The notes: a model not told the origin generated them from the letters alone. Positions 55,357 to 63,926 are shown, numbered from the stretch's first letter. The stretch: 64,000 nucleotides of DNA from JBHJGO01 sp050331715 (GCA_050331715.1 JBHJGO010000028.1:1-64000), one strand, 5' to 3'. A program made the numbers and translations.

Positions 55357-55743
55357 ATGTTCGCTGATTTATTTCCCTTTAGATTTGCAATTGATCCCGT
55401 TACGATTTCCGGTGCAGCCCTGTGGTCACTCGCCCTCTACTGGGGGTTTTCTCCTGCGAGTGAATGGGTCATCGAACAACTGACCCGCTGGTTTAACTTT
55501 GCCGAGCGATCGCTCTACACCTCGGAGGAAGAGTTTGAACGAACTCGCAAGGGCCGTGAAGCCCAGAACGAATTCTACGCTTCTCTGTTCAGTATTGTCC
55601 CCTTTCTTCTGGTGGGAACCCTATGCAATTGGCTGGTGGAATATAGCCTTGGAAAAAGCTGGGCCATTAGTGTGGGGATGATTGTCAGTATTAGCGGTGG
55701 GGTGTATGAGCTAGGTCGACGAGATAGTCAGCGACAGGACTAG
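55357..55743 (+). CDS. Small membrane protein (128 aa)
   Basis: From the ATG at 55357 (an upstream TTG at 55306 adds 17 polar residues). Segments ISGAALWSLALYWGFSP near 15-32, FYASLFSIVPFLLVGTLCNWL near 73-93, and WAISVGMIVSISGGVYELG near 101-119 cross the membrane, with a charged central segment of Glu/Arg. The stop lies inside the 3' end of map on the other strand (53-base tail-to-tail overlap). Cyanobacterial relatives are unnamed; no function assigned. Confidence 0.6.
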   Translation: MFADLFPFRFAIDPVTISGAALWSLALYWGFSPASEWVIEQLTRWFNFAERSLYTSEEEFERTRKGREAQNEFYASLFSIVPFLLVGTLCNWLVEYSLGKSWAISVGMIVSISGGVYELGRRDSQRQD

Positions 55744-56530
55744 GCGCTGCCGGATCCCGCAATGTCAGAATATCAACACCCTCGGTGGTTACAGCAATTG
55801 TATGTTCAAACTGGGCTGAGAGTTTACCGTCTGAAGTAATGGCTGTCCAACCGTCCTCTAGCACCTTGGCCTCGTAGGCTCCTTCATTAATCATCGGCTC
55901 AATCGTGAATACCATTCCAGGGCGAAGTTTCTTACCCTTGCCAGGTTTGCCGTAATGAGGAATTTGAGGTTCGGTGTGGAAGGTTGTATTCACTCCATGG
56001 CCAACAAAATCTCGAACCACAGAAAACCCATTAGCTTCGGCATGTTGCTGAATTGCCGCACCAATATCTCCAACCCTAGCTCCAGGTTTTACGGCTGCAA
56101 TCCCCCGCAGTAAACATTCATAGGTCACCTCTACTAGCTTGCGGGCAACAGGAGACGGAGTGCCGACGAAGAATGTTCTGGAGGTATCGCCGTGGTAGCT
56201 CTCAAAGATGGGCGTGACATCAATGTTGATAATATCTCCATCCTGGAGGAGTTGCTTAGGATTTGGGATACCGTGACAGATGACGTTGTTTACGCTAGTG
56301 CAGATTGATCGAGGGAAGGCATTATTCCCGGTTGGGTCATAGCCAAGGGGAGCGCTCCGAGCACCGTGAGCCTGTGTCCATCGTTCGGCTTCGTCGTTCA
56401 ATTCCTGGGGCGAAACGCCGGGCTTGACCATCGGCTCTAGATGATCAAGAAGCTGAGCGGCCAGTTGACCCGCTCGACGCAGTTTTTCGATCTCACGGCG
56501 TGAGAGTAGAACAAGTGGTTCGCTTCCCAT
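55691..56530 (-). CDS. map: Methionine aminopeptidase, type I
   Basis: 279 aa. Metal ligands are visible in order: the two Asp in INIDVTPIFESYHGDTSRTF, the His in GHGVNTTFHTEPQIPHYG, and Glu in FTIEPMIN and FEHTIAV. It removes the initiator Met from new proteins. Length is slightly above the E. coli enzyme (264 aa) because of an N-terminal extension and a C-terminal tail (DPAAPSPVADYLVDLAHTPHR), which overlaps the opposing gene by 53 bases. Cyanobacteria carry several map paralogues; this belongs to the simple cytosolic type. Confidence 0.95.
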   Translation of the reverse strand: MGSEPLVLLSRREIEKLRRAGQLAAQLLDHLEPMVKPGVSPQELNDEAERWTQAHGARSAPLGYDPTGNNAFPRSICTSVNNVICHGIPNPKQLLQDGDIINIDVTPIFESYHGDTSRTFFVGTPSPVARKLVEVTYECLLRGIAAVKPGARVGDIGAAIQQHAEANGFSVVRDFVGHGVNTTFHTEPQIPHYGKPGKGKKLRPGMVFTIEPMINEGAYEAKVLEDGWTAITSDGKLSAQFEHTIAVTTEGVDILTLRDPAAPSPVADYLVDLAHTPHR

Positions 56531-56585
56531 TAGGTATTTTTAAAAACCCCTTAATAAGTTAATTCATTTAATTTTAAGGGATTGC

Positions 56586-56990
56586 TTAGGGCGATTGCAC
56601 CTTCCAAGCTGCGATCGCCAAACACCCCCAGCCCAAGATTAGCGCTACACCCCCAATAGGAGTAATTGCACCTAACCAACCGATTCCAGTCAAGCTCAGG
56701 GCATACAAACTGCCAGAGAAAATCAAAGTGCCCAGAATAAAGGCAATTCCCACAACTTTCATCAACCGTTGCGGAGTTTCTGTTCGGAGCAGCAGGGTTC
56801 CAACCAGGAGCAGTGCTAAAGCGTGATACATCTGATACCGAGCCCCAGTTTCAAAGATTTCTAACGCCCGCTCACTCAGTTGTTCCTGCAAAAAATGCGC
56901 CCCAAGAGCACCGCCACTGACGGCTAATCCTCCCAGAATAGCTGCGATAAATAGAAAAAATCGGCCCATACTCATTGAGAAATCGGTCAA
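56586..56990 (-). CDS. DUF423 (YgdD-like) membrane protein
   Basis: 134 aa with four membrane helices. FFLFIAAILGGLAVSGGALGAHFL and ALEIFETGARYQMYHALALLLVG are the family signatures (the YQMYHAL motif is diagnostic). The family is widespread and uncharacterised. Starts 55 bases before map on the same strand, in the order DUF423-map along the transcript. Confidence 0.85.
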   Translation of the reverse strand: MTDFSMSMGRFFLFIAAILGGLAVSGGALGAHFLQEQLSERALEIFETGARYQMYHALALLLVGTLLLRTETPQRLMKVVGIAFILGTLIFSGSLYALSLTGIGWLGAITPIGGVALILGWGCLAIAAWKVQSP

Positions 56991-57020
56991 TCATAGACTG
57001 TCAAGCACAACTGTAGCGCA

Positions 57021-57422
57021 CTAGCCCCTATGTGAAGACGGGTCATCTTGCTGGAAAGGCAGGTGAGTCCACTTATTGTTCTGCTGCATACTCTGTTCGT
57101 ACTTAATTTTGATATTTCGTAAAAAATTTCGATAAGCAGAAGATTCAGGGGTTTCAAATACTTCCATAAAGTGTTCCAGTGACTCTGCACCATTGAACAT
57201 GAAGTAAATATCAGATTCATCAATTTCTTCGCTAGGAAAGACCTCCTGATCCTTGTATTCCATCATGGCTTCTAGGAAGACCTGAAGACCACGCAACATA
57301 TAAAATTCTTCTTCATCAGAGGCAAGCTTTTCTAGATAAATTAGATCCATGATTGCCTGGGGAATATTGAGTTGATCCTGTCTTGCAAGATTTTTGATGG
57401 TGGAAATGTACTGATGCTTCAT
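57021..57422 (-). CDS. Small acidic hypothetical protein (133 aa)
   Basis: Soluble, with many Glu and Asp: SDEEEFYMLRGLQVFLEAMMEYKDQEVFPSEEIDE is the central part. Helical at both ends, no recognised motif. The N-terminus MKHQYISTIKNLARQDQLN is weakly basic. It follows a possible 66-aa gene by 35 bases. No functional assignment. Confidence 0.5.
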   Translation of the reverse strand: MKHQYISTIKNLARQDQLNIPQAIMDLIYLEKLASDEEEFYMLRGLQVFLEAMMEYKDQEVFPSEEIDESDIYFMFNGAESLEHFMEVFETPESSAYRNFLRNIKIKYEQSMQQNNKWTHLPFQQDDPSSHRG

Positions 57423-57457
57423 TGTAAATTCGTAAAGGGGGCTTGACTGGATTCAGG

Positions 57458-57658
57458 TTAAGGCTTGATTGTGATATTCGATGCCAATCCTGTTGAAGTA
57501 TGCAGCCCTGGGTCGTTATCAACTTCTTCTCTAACAGAAACCAAGCTTACGTCTCCATTACTATGATCAATCATAGCCAAGCAGCAGCAAAGCGTACAAC
57601 AACTAATACCCAGAAGAACTGATATGATATGCCAGATTTTGACTACGGATTTATTCAT
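57458..57658 (-). CDS. Possible small Cys-rich membrane peptide (66 aa)
   Basis: Begins MNKSVVKIWHIISVLLGIS, then CCTLCCCLAM, so it has a basic start, hydrophobic core and five cysteines in seven residues, like a lipoprotein-type signal, followed by a short polar tail. No clear ribosome-binding site. Could be real and co-transcribed with the next gene, or a chance frame. Low confidence. Confidence 0.3.
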   Translation of the reverse strand: MNKSVVKIWHIISVLLGISCCTLCCCLAMIDHSNGDVSLVSVREEVDNDPGLHTSTGLASNITIKP

Positions 57659-57954
57659 GGCCGATTAACCTGCAAGTTGATCAATAGTCAAATGATATCG
57701 ATGATGGAACTGACATCCAATAGTAAAGTTACTGAACTTACAGAGGCGCTAGATTTCATTAGCCCAGTGAAGTAGCTTAATATGTGACCGTACTTAAAGT
57801 GTGTTTAAACCGGATTTAAGTATATTTTCTGAAGTCTTATAGTAGTCCTAAATCAATCACGAAAAAAGTAAAGGGGTTTGGGAATATGTGCCTAAGAAGG
57901 GGCGATGCCCCCTTCACCCCGATTTCACAAATCATTTGTGATTGCTATATGCGT
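57659..57954. other. Spacer with a palindrome left of the repeat
   Basis: No gene. A hairpin GAAGGGG/CCCCTTC at 57896-57915 around CGATGCC lies about 40 bases left of the 87-bp repeat copy. Confidence 0.5.
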
Positions 57955-58041
57955 CTTTCCAGGTTTGGTGAGGGATAGATTCGGAAGATTGAGGCGCACT
58001 GCATCCCAGTCTCCTGAACTCCACCAACGTTGGAAACGCTG
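57955..58041 (-). repeat. 87-bp dispersed repeat, copy 2
   Basis: On the minus strand, begins CAGCGTTTCCAACG and ends ACCTGGAAAG. Aligns gap-free to the 30181 copy over all 87 bases, including TGGTGGAGT, CTGGAAAG and a middle pattern TGC-CC-CAA. Ends 53 bases before the start of the binding-protein gene, so it may affect its promoter. Confidence 0.8.
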
Positions 58042-58094
58042 TAATTTAGGAGTAACTTGTTAAATGTCCTACAACTCACAGATCAGTAGAAATC

Positions 58095-59033
58095 ATGAAT
58101 CGCAGACTGCTAATCACGGCATTCCTGGCATTGACACTTCAGATTGCCAGCGCTTGTAGCTCTCCATCAGAAAGATCTCAATCTTCTAATCCTGGAGCAA
58201 ACGTTGCAGAAACCTATACTGTCCCCTTTGTCGCTGGAGCAATTCCAGATCAAGATCCCGAAAAGCTACAGCGACTCTACAGCAAGCTGGCCGATTACCT
58301 GGAAGCTGAATTGGGAGTTCCAGTCGAATACAAACCTGTAACCGACTATACAGCAGCAGTGACCGCCTTCAAAGTTGGAGATCTAGACATGGTTTGGTTT
58401 GGCGGATTGACCGGAGTTCAGGCCCGTCTACAGGTTGAGGGAGCGGAAGCTATTGCCCAGCGAGACATTGACGCGGAATTCCACTCCGTTTTCATCGCCA
58501 ATGAAAACAGCGGACTAGAACCGATTGACGATATCAGTGAACTGAATGAACTGAAAGGGAAGACCTTTACCTTTGGCAGCGAGTCATCAACTTCCGGACG
58601 ACTCATGCCCCAACATTTTCTACAGCAGGCAGGCGTCTCCCTAGAAGATTTCAGAGGGGAGCCGGGGTTCTCTGGTTCCCACGATGCCACGATTCAGTTA
58701 GTGGAAGCGGGAAGTTATCAGGCCGGAGCATTAAATGAGCAGGTTTGGGAAAGTCGGGTTGAGTCAGGCGAAATTGATCTAAATCAAGTCAGAGTCCTCT
58801 GGCGATCGCCCGCTTACTACGATTACCATTGGGTGCTGCATCCGCAGGTAAAAGAACGGTATGGAGAAGACTTTGCTCAACGGGTGCAGGATGCCTTGTT
58901 GTCCCTCGATGCCAATGATCCTGAAGAAAAAGAAATCCTGGAACTATTTGGTGCGGACAAATTCATTTCTACTGAAAATGATAACTATGCCGAGATTGAG
59001 GCAGTTGGGCGAGAAATCGGTAAGATTCAATGA
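58095..59033 (+). CDS. PhnD-family substrate-binding lipoprotein, selenate-type subgroup
   Basis: 312 aa. Lipoprotein signal with lipobox ending at C21 (LQIASAC). The mature part is the PhnD-type fold: IPDQDPEKLQRLYSKLADYL, VTDYTAAVTAFKVGDLDMVWFGGLTG, FTFGSESSTSGRLMPQ. From memory, the VWFGGLTGVQARLQV and IAQRDIDAEFHSVFIAN blocks match TIGR04553, named putative selenate ABC transporter binding protein. Other members bind phosphite or phosphonate, and the substrate is not proven. No ATPase or permease gene is adjacent, so it is an orphan here. If selenate is right, it would link with the NDH/SelD gene at 14984. Confidence 0.72.
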   Translation: MNRRLLITAFLALTLQIASACSSPSERSQSSNPGANVAETYTVPFVAGAIPDQDPEKLQRLYSKLADYLEAELGVPVEYKPVTDYTAAVTAFKVGDLDMVWFGGLTGVQARLQVEGAEAIAQRDIDAEFHSVFIANENSGLEPIDDISELNELKGKTFTFGSESSTSGRLMPQHFLQQAGVSLEDFRGEPGFSGSHDATIQLVEAGSYQAGALNEQVWESRVESGEIDLNQVRVLWRSPAYYDYHWVLHPQVKERYGEDFAQRVQDALLSLDANDPEEKEILELFGADKFISTENDNYAEIEAVGREIGKIQ

Positions 59034-59109
59034 CCCTTCAACCTTGTCTCGCTTTCAGCAGAACCCCTAAAATATAAGGTATCGAGTCGATTAAGAGGAG
59101 AACTACCCC

Positions 59110-59547
59110 ATGCGTTTACTTCACACTATGCTGCGAGTCGGCGATCTAGAGGCATCTAAGAAGTTTTACTGCGATATTCTAGGCATGCAACTTCTCCGTC
59201 AAAAGGATTATCCCGGTGGTGAGTTTACCCTGGCATTTGTAGGTTATGGCGACGAATCCGATCACGCTGTTATCGAATTGACCTACAACTGGGGTACAGA
59301 CAAGTACGATCTAGGCGATGGCTATGGCCATATCGCCCTTGGTGTAGACGACATCTACGGCACTTGCGACCAAATCAAAGCAGCAGGTGGTAAAGTAACC
59401 CGTGAACCCGGCCCCATGAAGCATGGTTCGACTGTGATTGCTTTTGTGGCAGATCCAGATGGCTACAAGATCGAGTTAATTCAACTGGGAACTCAAGGCA
59501 GCAGTTCAGAAACCAGTGAAGCCAAGACTGCTGTATCGGCTAGTTAA
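59110..59547 (+). CDS. gloA: Lactoylglutathione lyase (glyoxalase I)
   Basis: 145 aa glyoxalase/VOC protein. Metal ligands H5, E56, H74 and E122 are at the expected spacing, giving the short Ni/Co-type glyoxalase I that dimerises. It converts the methylglyoxal-glutathione hemithioacetal to lactoylglutathione. AGAGGAG nine bases ahead of the ATG is the clearest ribosome-binding site in the window. A short Ser/Thr tail (SSSETSEAKTAVSAS) is unremarkable. It precedes clpB by 49 bases. Confidence 0.95.
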   Translation: MRLLHTMLRVGDLEASKKFYCDILGMQLLRQKDYPGGEFTLAFVGYGDESDHAVIELTYNWGTDKYDLGDGYGHIALGVDDIYGTCDQIKAAGGKVTREPGPMKHGSTVIAFVADPDGYKIELIQLGTQGSSSETSEAKTAVSAS

Positions 59548-59596
59548 TTCGGCTAGTTAATTATCCTAATTCCCTATCCAAACCCCAAACTAACTA

Positions 59597-62362
59597 ATGC
59601 AACCGAGTGACGAGAGTAAGTTTACAGAGCAAGCCTGGAAAGCCATTGTTAAATCCCAGGATATCGCCCATCGTTTTCAAAATCAGAACCTGGAAGTGGA
59701 GCATCTGGTGATTGCTCTGTTGGAACAGAATGGTTTGGTGAACGATATCCTGAATCAGTCAGGGGTTAACCCAGATTTCCTGGGCCAGGAACTTGAAAGA
59801 TTCACTCGTCGCCAGCCCAAGGTTGCTCAGGCTGAATCCCTCTACCTGGGTCAGGGACTGGACAAGCTTTTGGATGTGGCAGAAGCAACACGGGAAGCCT
59901 GGGATGATCGCTACATTTCTGTGGAGCATTTGTTAATCGCCTTTGCAGAAGATGGCCGAATTGGTCGGCGGTTGCTGGGTGGTGGTGAGGGTCGTCCCCC
60001 TGGCAGACCTGGCATGGAACGCCCTCCCCGCAGTGGTGCTCCAGCGCCTCGCAAAAAATTGGAAGAGGTGATTAAGAAAGTTCGGGGCAGCGCCAAGGTC
60101 GAGAACCAGAGTCCTGAAACGGGCTATGATTCCCTGAAAAAATATGGTCGGGACTTAACCGAGCAAGCCAAGGCGGGCAAGCTTGATCCGGTGATTGGTC
60201 GGGACGAAGAAGTCCGTCGGGTGGTCAGTTGTCTATCGCGCCGCACAAAAAACAATCCGGTTTTGATTGGAGAACCGGGTGTAGGGAAAACTGCCATTGC
60301 GGAAGGTCTAGCTCAAAGAATTGTGAATGGCGACGTGCCGGATTCTTTGAAGAATCGCCAGTTGATCTCTCTGGATATGGGGAGCCTGATTGCAGGCGCA
60401 AAATATCGAGGAGAATTTGAGGAACGATTGCGGTCGGTGCTACGGGAAGTCACCCATTCCGACGGTCAAGTGATCCTATTCATTGATGAATTGCACACCG
60501 TCGTAGGAGCTGGAGCAGGGGGCAATGGCGGTTCTGGGGTTGATGCGGGAAATTTACTTAAACCAATGCTGGCCCGTGGTGAATTGCGGTGCATCGGAGC
60601 AACCACCCTGGATGAATACCGCAAGGTGATTGAAAAGGATGCAGCCCTGGAACGGCGATTCCAAACGGTCTATGTTGACCAGCCTAGTCCTGAAGATACG
60701 GTTTCAATTCTGCGGGGACTCAAAGATCGCTACGAACGACATCATGGGGTAAAGATTACCGATGCGGCACTGGTGTCAGCGGCCCATTTATCGAGTCGGT
60801 ATATTAGCGATCGCTTTTTACCGGACAAAGCAATTGATCTGGTAGACGAAGCAGCCGCCCAACTCAAGATGGAGATTACCTCTAAACCTGTAGAGTTGGA
60901 GCAGATTGATCGACGGCTGATGCAATTAGAAATGGAAAAGCTCTCCATTGAAGGCGAAGGTTTATCCAATGGGTCAGCATCTAGTGGAAATTCCCAACTT
61001 GGCGCGATCAAGCAAGAGATTGAGACCCTGAAACATCGTCAACAGGAACTCTCCTCCCAATGGCAAAGAGAAAAACAGTTACTAGAAACAATCAATACCC
61101 TGAAGGAGTCAGAGGGCCAGATCCAGGTACAAATTGAGCAGGCCGAGCGCTCCTACGATTACAACAAACTGTATGAGCTGAAATATGAGCAGGAAAAAAT
61201 TCGCCGCAATCGAGAAACCAAGGAAGCGGAACTGGGTCAGTTACAAGCCCAAGCCTCGACGTTGTTGAGGGAGGAGGTCACAGAGGCTGATATTGCCTCC
61301 ATTGTTGCGAAGTTGACAGGCATTCCAGTGAATCGACTGTTGGAGTCAGAGCGGCAGAAACTATTGCAACTGGAAAGTCACCTGCATCAGCGGGTGATTG
61401 GTCAACAGGAAGCCCTGGCAGCCGTTTCCGCAGCGATTCGACGGGCGCGGGCTGGCATGAAAGCTCCGGGGCGGCCGATTGGTTCTTTCCTCTTCATGGG
61501 GCCGACGGGAGTCGGAAAAACAGAATTGGCCCGAGCCCTGGCAGAATTTCTATTCGACAGTGAGGATGCCTTAATCCGGATTGATATGTCCGAATACATG
61601 GAGAAGCATGCGGTTGCTCGTTTGGTCGGTGCTCCTCCGGGCTACATTGGCTATGACGAGGGGGGGCAGCTTTCTGAAGCAGTTCGTCGCCACCCCTACT
61701 CAGTGATTCTGTTTGATGAGGTGGAAAAAGCCCATCCGGATGTGTTTAATATTTTGCTGCAAGTTCTCGACGATGGTCGCATCACTGATTCTCAAGGACG
61801 CAAGGTTGATTTTCGCAATACTGTGATTGTCATGACCAGCAATATTGGTGGCGAACATATTCTCGATATTGCTGGGGATGATTCCCGCTATGAAGAAATG
61901 CATCGGCGGGTAATGTCTGTGTTGCGTTCCCATTTCCGTCCAGAGTTTCTCAATCGAATCGACGACACGATCCTGTTCCATCCGTTGAGCAAATCAGAAC
62001 TGGGTCGAATTGTCGAGATTCAGGTGAAGCGTTTGAAGCGGTTACTGGCCGATCAAAAGGTCAATATTGAACTGTCCAAGGAAGTCCTAAACTACGTGGC
62101 AGAAGTCGGTTATGACCCGGTTTATGGTGCACGACCCCTGAAGCGCGCCATTCAACGGGAGCTGGAAAATCCAATTGCCAATCAACTGTTAGAGCAGCAA
62201 TCCGTTGCCGACGGAACCATTGAGGTAGAGCGGACTGAGAATGGATTGGACGTTAAATTTGTGCCTGCGGCAAAAACGGTGCACGAGCCTCAAACTAGAT
62301 CCGCAAAACCCCCGAAGAGCCAGACATCTAAGACCTCAAAAGCAGCATCTAAAGATAGTTAA
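59597..62362 (+). CDS. clpB: ATP-dependent chaperone ClpB
   Basis: 921 aa. ClpN repeats 1-125; NBD1 with Walker A GEPGVGKT and Walker B VILFIDELHT; the coiled middle domain (about 410-530: LMQLEMEKLSIEGEG, LYELKYEQEKIRRN); NBD2 with GPTGVGKTELARAL. A Gly/Pro/Arg-rich linker at about 131-152 (GGGEGRPPGRPGMERPPRSG) between ClpN and NBD1, and a basic Lys/Ser-rich tail, make it about 50 residues longer than usual. ClpB resolves protein aggregates with DnaK. The lack of the usual loop that binds ClpP supports ClpB over ClpC. No heat-shock control element was identified. Confidence 0.95.
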   Translation: MQPSDESKFTEQAWKAIVKSQDIAHRFQNQNLEVEHLVIALLEQNGLVNDILNQSGVNPDFLGQELERFTRRQPKVAQAESLYLGQGLDKLLDVAEATREAWDDRYISVEHLLIAFAEDGRIGRRLLGGGEGRPPGRPGMERPPRSGAPAPRKKLEEVIKKVRGSAKVENQSPETGYDSLKKYGRDLTEQAKAGKLDPVIGRDEEVRRVVSCLSRRTKNNPVLIGEPGVGKTAIAEGLAQRIVNGDVPDSLKNRQLISLDMGSLIAGAKYRGEFEERLRSVLREVTHSDGQVILFIDELHTVVGAGAGGNGGSGVDAGNLLKPMLARGELRCIGATTLDEYRKVIEKDAALERRFQTVYVDQPSPEDTVSILRGLKDRYERHHGVKITDAALVSAAHLSSRYISDRFLPDKAIDLVDEAAAQLKMEITSKPVELEQIDRRLMQLEMEKLSIEGEGLSNGSASSGNSQLGAIKQEIETLKHRQQELSSQWQREKQLLETINTLKESEGQIQVQIEQAERSYDYNKLYELKYEQEKIRRNRETKEAELGQLQAQASTLLREEVTEADIASIVAKLTGIPVNRLLESERQKLLQLESHLHQRVIGQQEALAAVSAAIRRARAGMKAPGRPIGSFLFMGPTGVGKTELARALAEFLFDSEDALIRIDMSEYMEKHAVARLVGAPPGYIGYDEGGQLSEAVRRHPYSVILFDEVEKAHPDVFNILLQVLDDGRITDSQGRKVDFRNTVIVMTSNIGGEHILDIAGDDSRYEEMHRRVMSVLRSHFRPEFLNRIDDTILFHPLSKSELGRIVEIQVKRLKRLLADQKVNIELSKEVLNYVAEVGYDPVYGARPLKRAIQRELENPIANQLLEQQSVADGTIEVERTENGLDVKFVPAAKTVHEPQTRSAKPPKSQTSKTSKAASKDS

Positions 62363-62386
62363 TTTTGTGGATCTCGGTAACACATT

Positions 62387-62797
62387 ATGGGCAAAGATAT
62401 TTTTCACAACGCTGTCAAAGTTGCACTGCAAAAAGATGGGTGGGCAATTACTCATGATCCTTACCCCTTAGCTGTCGGTGGAGTTGAAATGTACATCGAT
62501 TTGGGAGCAGAGCAACTGCTTGGAGCGGAACGTGATGATAGAAAAATTGCTGTAGAGGTTAAAAGCTTTGTCGGCCCCTCTCCCATTTCTGAATTTCATA
62601 CAGCCCACGGACAGTTCATGGATTATCGGTATGCGCTCGAAGAGAGTGATCCTGAGCGAATCCTATACCTGGCAATCCCAGAAAAGACCTATTCAAGCTT
62701 TTTCAGCTTAAGATTTATTCAGGATACAGTTGAACGCAGTCAACTGAGCCTGATAGTTTACCATCCGGCTCAGGAGGTCATTGTTCTATGGCAGTAG
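62387..62797 (+). CDS. xisH: XisH (fdxN-element excision controlling factor, PD-(D/E)XK fold)
   Basis: 136 aa. MGKDIFHNAVKVALQKDGW, then the catalytic-type core D38...E57-V-K59 (KIAVEVKSFVG), typical of the restriction-endonuclease-like fold of XisH. In Anabaena, xisH and xisI are needed for excision of the fdxN element during heterocyst formation, but most cyanobacteria with these genes carry no such element, so the role is likely broader. Overlaps xisI by 10 bases, as expected for a translationally coupled pair. Confidence 0.9.
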   Translation: MGKDIFHNAVKVALQKDGWAITHDPYPLAVGGVEMYIDLGAEQLLGAERDDRKIAVEVKSFVGPSPISEFHTAHGQFMDYRYALEESDPERILYLAIPEKTYSSFFSLRFIQDTVERSQLSLIVYHPAQEVIVLWQ

Positions 62798-63132
62798 AAG
62801 AATATCGGCGTTATATTCAAGAATTACTCCTCGAACGAGCAAAACGCTCAGCTCCGGGACTAGCACAGATGCAGATTGAGGCCCAAATCATCTTTGATAC
62901 GGAGCGAGATCATTATCAATTGGTTCATGTCGGATGGAAACCGAACGAACGCCGCAACTATGGTTGCGTTCTACATCTGGATATCAAAGGCGAAAAAATC
63001 TGGATCCAGCATGACGGAACTGAAGGGGGAATCGCCAATGCCCTCGTCGAAAAAGGAGTTCCCAAACAACAGATCGTTCTGGGCTTTCAACCCCCTTCCA
63101 TGCGGCAGTACACAGATTTTGCGGTGAGTTGA
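62788..63132 (+). CDS. xisI: XisI (fdxN-element excision controlling factor)
   Basis: 114 aa. Begins MAVEEYRRYIQELLLERAKR and contains YQLVHVGWKPNERRNYGCVLHLDIKGEKIWIQHDGTE, the family core. The end VLGFQPPSMRQYTDFAVS is standard. XisI is always found with XisH and is thought to act as its partner. The start lies inside the last codons of xisH. Nothing is visible here of xisF or the fdxN recombination sites, so the pair is not tied to an excision element in this window. Confidence 0.9.
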   Translation: MAVEEYRRYIQELLLERAKRSAPGLAQMQIEAQIIFDTERDHYQLVHVGWKPNERRNYGCVLHLDIKGEKIWIQHDGTEGGIANALVEKGVPKQQIVLGFQPPSMRQYTDFAVS

Positions 63133-63182
63133 TTGCAATAACTGGAATCTCGTCCTAGAGTTGAGTCTTCAATACAGATATC

Positions 63183-63199
63183 GAGCGGCAATGCCGCTC
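63183..63199 (+). terminator. Compact palindrome after xisI
   Basis: GAGCGGC-AAT-GCCGCTC is a perfect 7-bp stem with a three-base loop, 50 bases beyond the xisI stop. No T-run, so it is a weak terminator candidate or another short mobile palindrome. Confidence 0.4.
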
Positions 63200-63255
63200 A
63201 ACATTCACCTACGCTAACTCTACTGACAGTGGAAACCGCTGCAAGGTTGCTTGGA

Positions 63256-63711
63256 TTAATCCAGATAACCCATTAGCGTGTAAGGGTTATCAACCTGGTT
63301 GGAAGCGACCGGACGATTCATCAGAATCCCGGTAACGTGCAAGTCAGAGGCCCCAACAGGACGATTTGCCATTGCCCCAACCGAATCCTCCGATGGGACT
63401 AGTGCGATAGAAGCTGATTCTGCCTTCACAATGGGGCGATTGCCTCCCATTAGAGTTCCGACAATTTCCAGGTGGCTCTCTTCAATCGGACGATTTGGCA
63501 TTCCCAGCGCAGCATGGCTGGCGAGTTGGATCTGAGTTGGCGTTGACTGCTCGCTGGCCTGAGACTCAGCAGTGCCATTGGAGGTGATGCCAGAAGTTTC
63601 AACCTGTGTCATATTACCTTCTTCCTGTTTATCTATAAGTTTTTGTGAGGTTCGACGGGTCGTGCGTCTGCCGGATGTCGTTCTCCTTGCAGGGGAAGAG
63701 CTAGCGGCCAT
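63256..63711 (-). CDS. NRP-motif protein with basic N-terminus (151 aa)
   Basis: From the ATG at 63711 it reads MAASSSPARRTTSGRRTTRRTSQK, strongly basic, then a polar linker. The C-terminal half has four repeats of an NRP(I/V) motif: GMPNRPIEESHLEIVGTLM, GGNRPIVKAESASIALV, MANRPVGASDLHVTGILM and MNRPVASNQVDNPYTLMGYLD. The spacing is regular (about 20-25 residues), so each may be a small structural unit. The frame extends to 63858, but the earlier codons look non-coding. Similar cyanobacterial proteins are unnamed; a nucleic-acid or membrane association is possible but unsupported. Confidence 0.65.
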   Translation of the reverse strand: MAASSSPARRTTSGRRTTRRTSQKLIDKQEEGNMTQVETSGITSNGTAESQASEQSTPTQIQLASHAALGMPNRPIEESHLEIVGTLMGGNRPIVKAESASIALVPSEDSVGAMANRPVGASDLHVTGILMNRPVASNQVDNPYTLMGYLD

Positions 63712-63926
63712 AATGAATACCTTTTGAATGATAAATAAATTATAAAATGAACTTGTACTGACGTAAATAGCGAATGAAGAAAGATATCTCTTTGTGAAGA
63801 GCAGTAAAGATAGCTCATCGGATTGATGCCTAAAATTTATGGATTCATCCCTTGACAAACTTCCTGCCAGATTTAGACCAGAGTGCTACGATCTTTAGGA
63901 TCCACTAAAAAAATGCCCTGAAGATA

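Noticed and set aside
62387..63132. XisHI taken as evidence of a heterocyst-type fdxN element.
   Set aside because: No xisF, nif genes or excision sites in view; the pair is common in strains without heterocysts.
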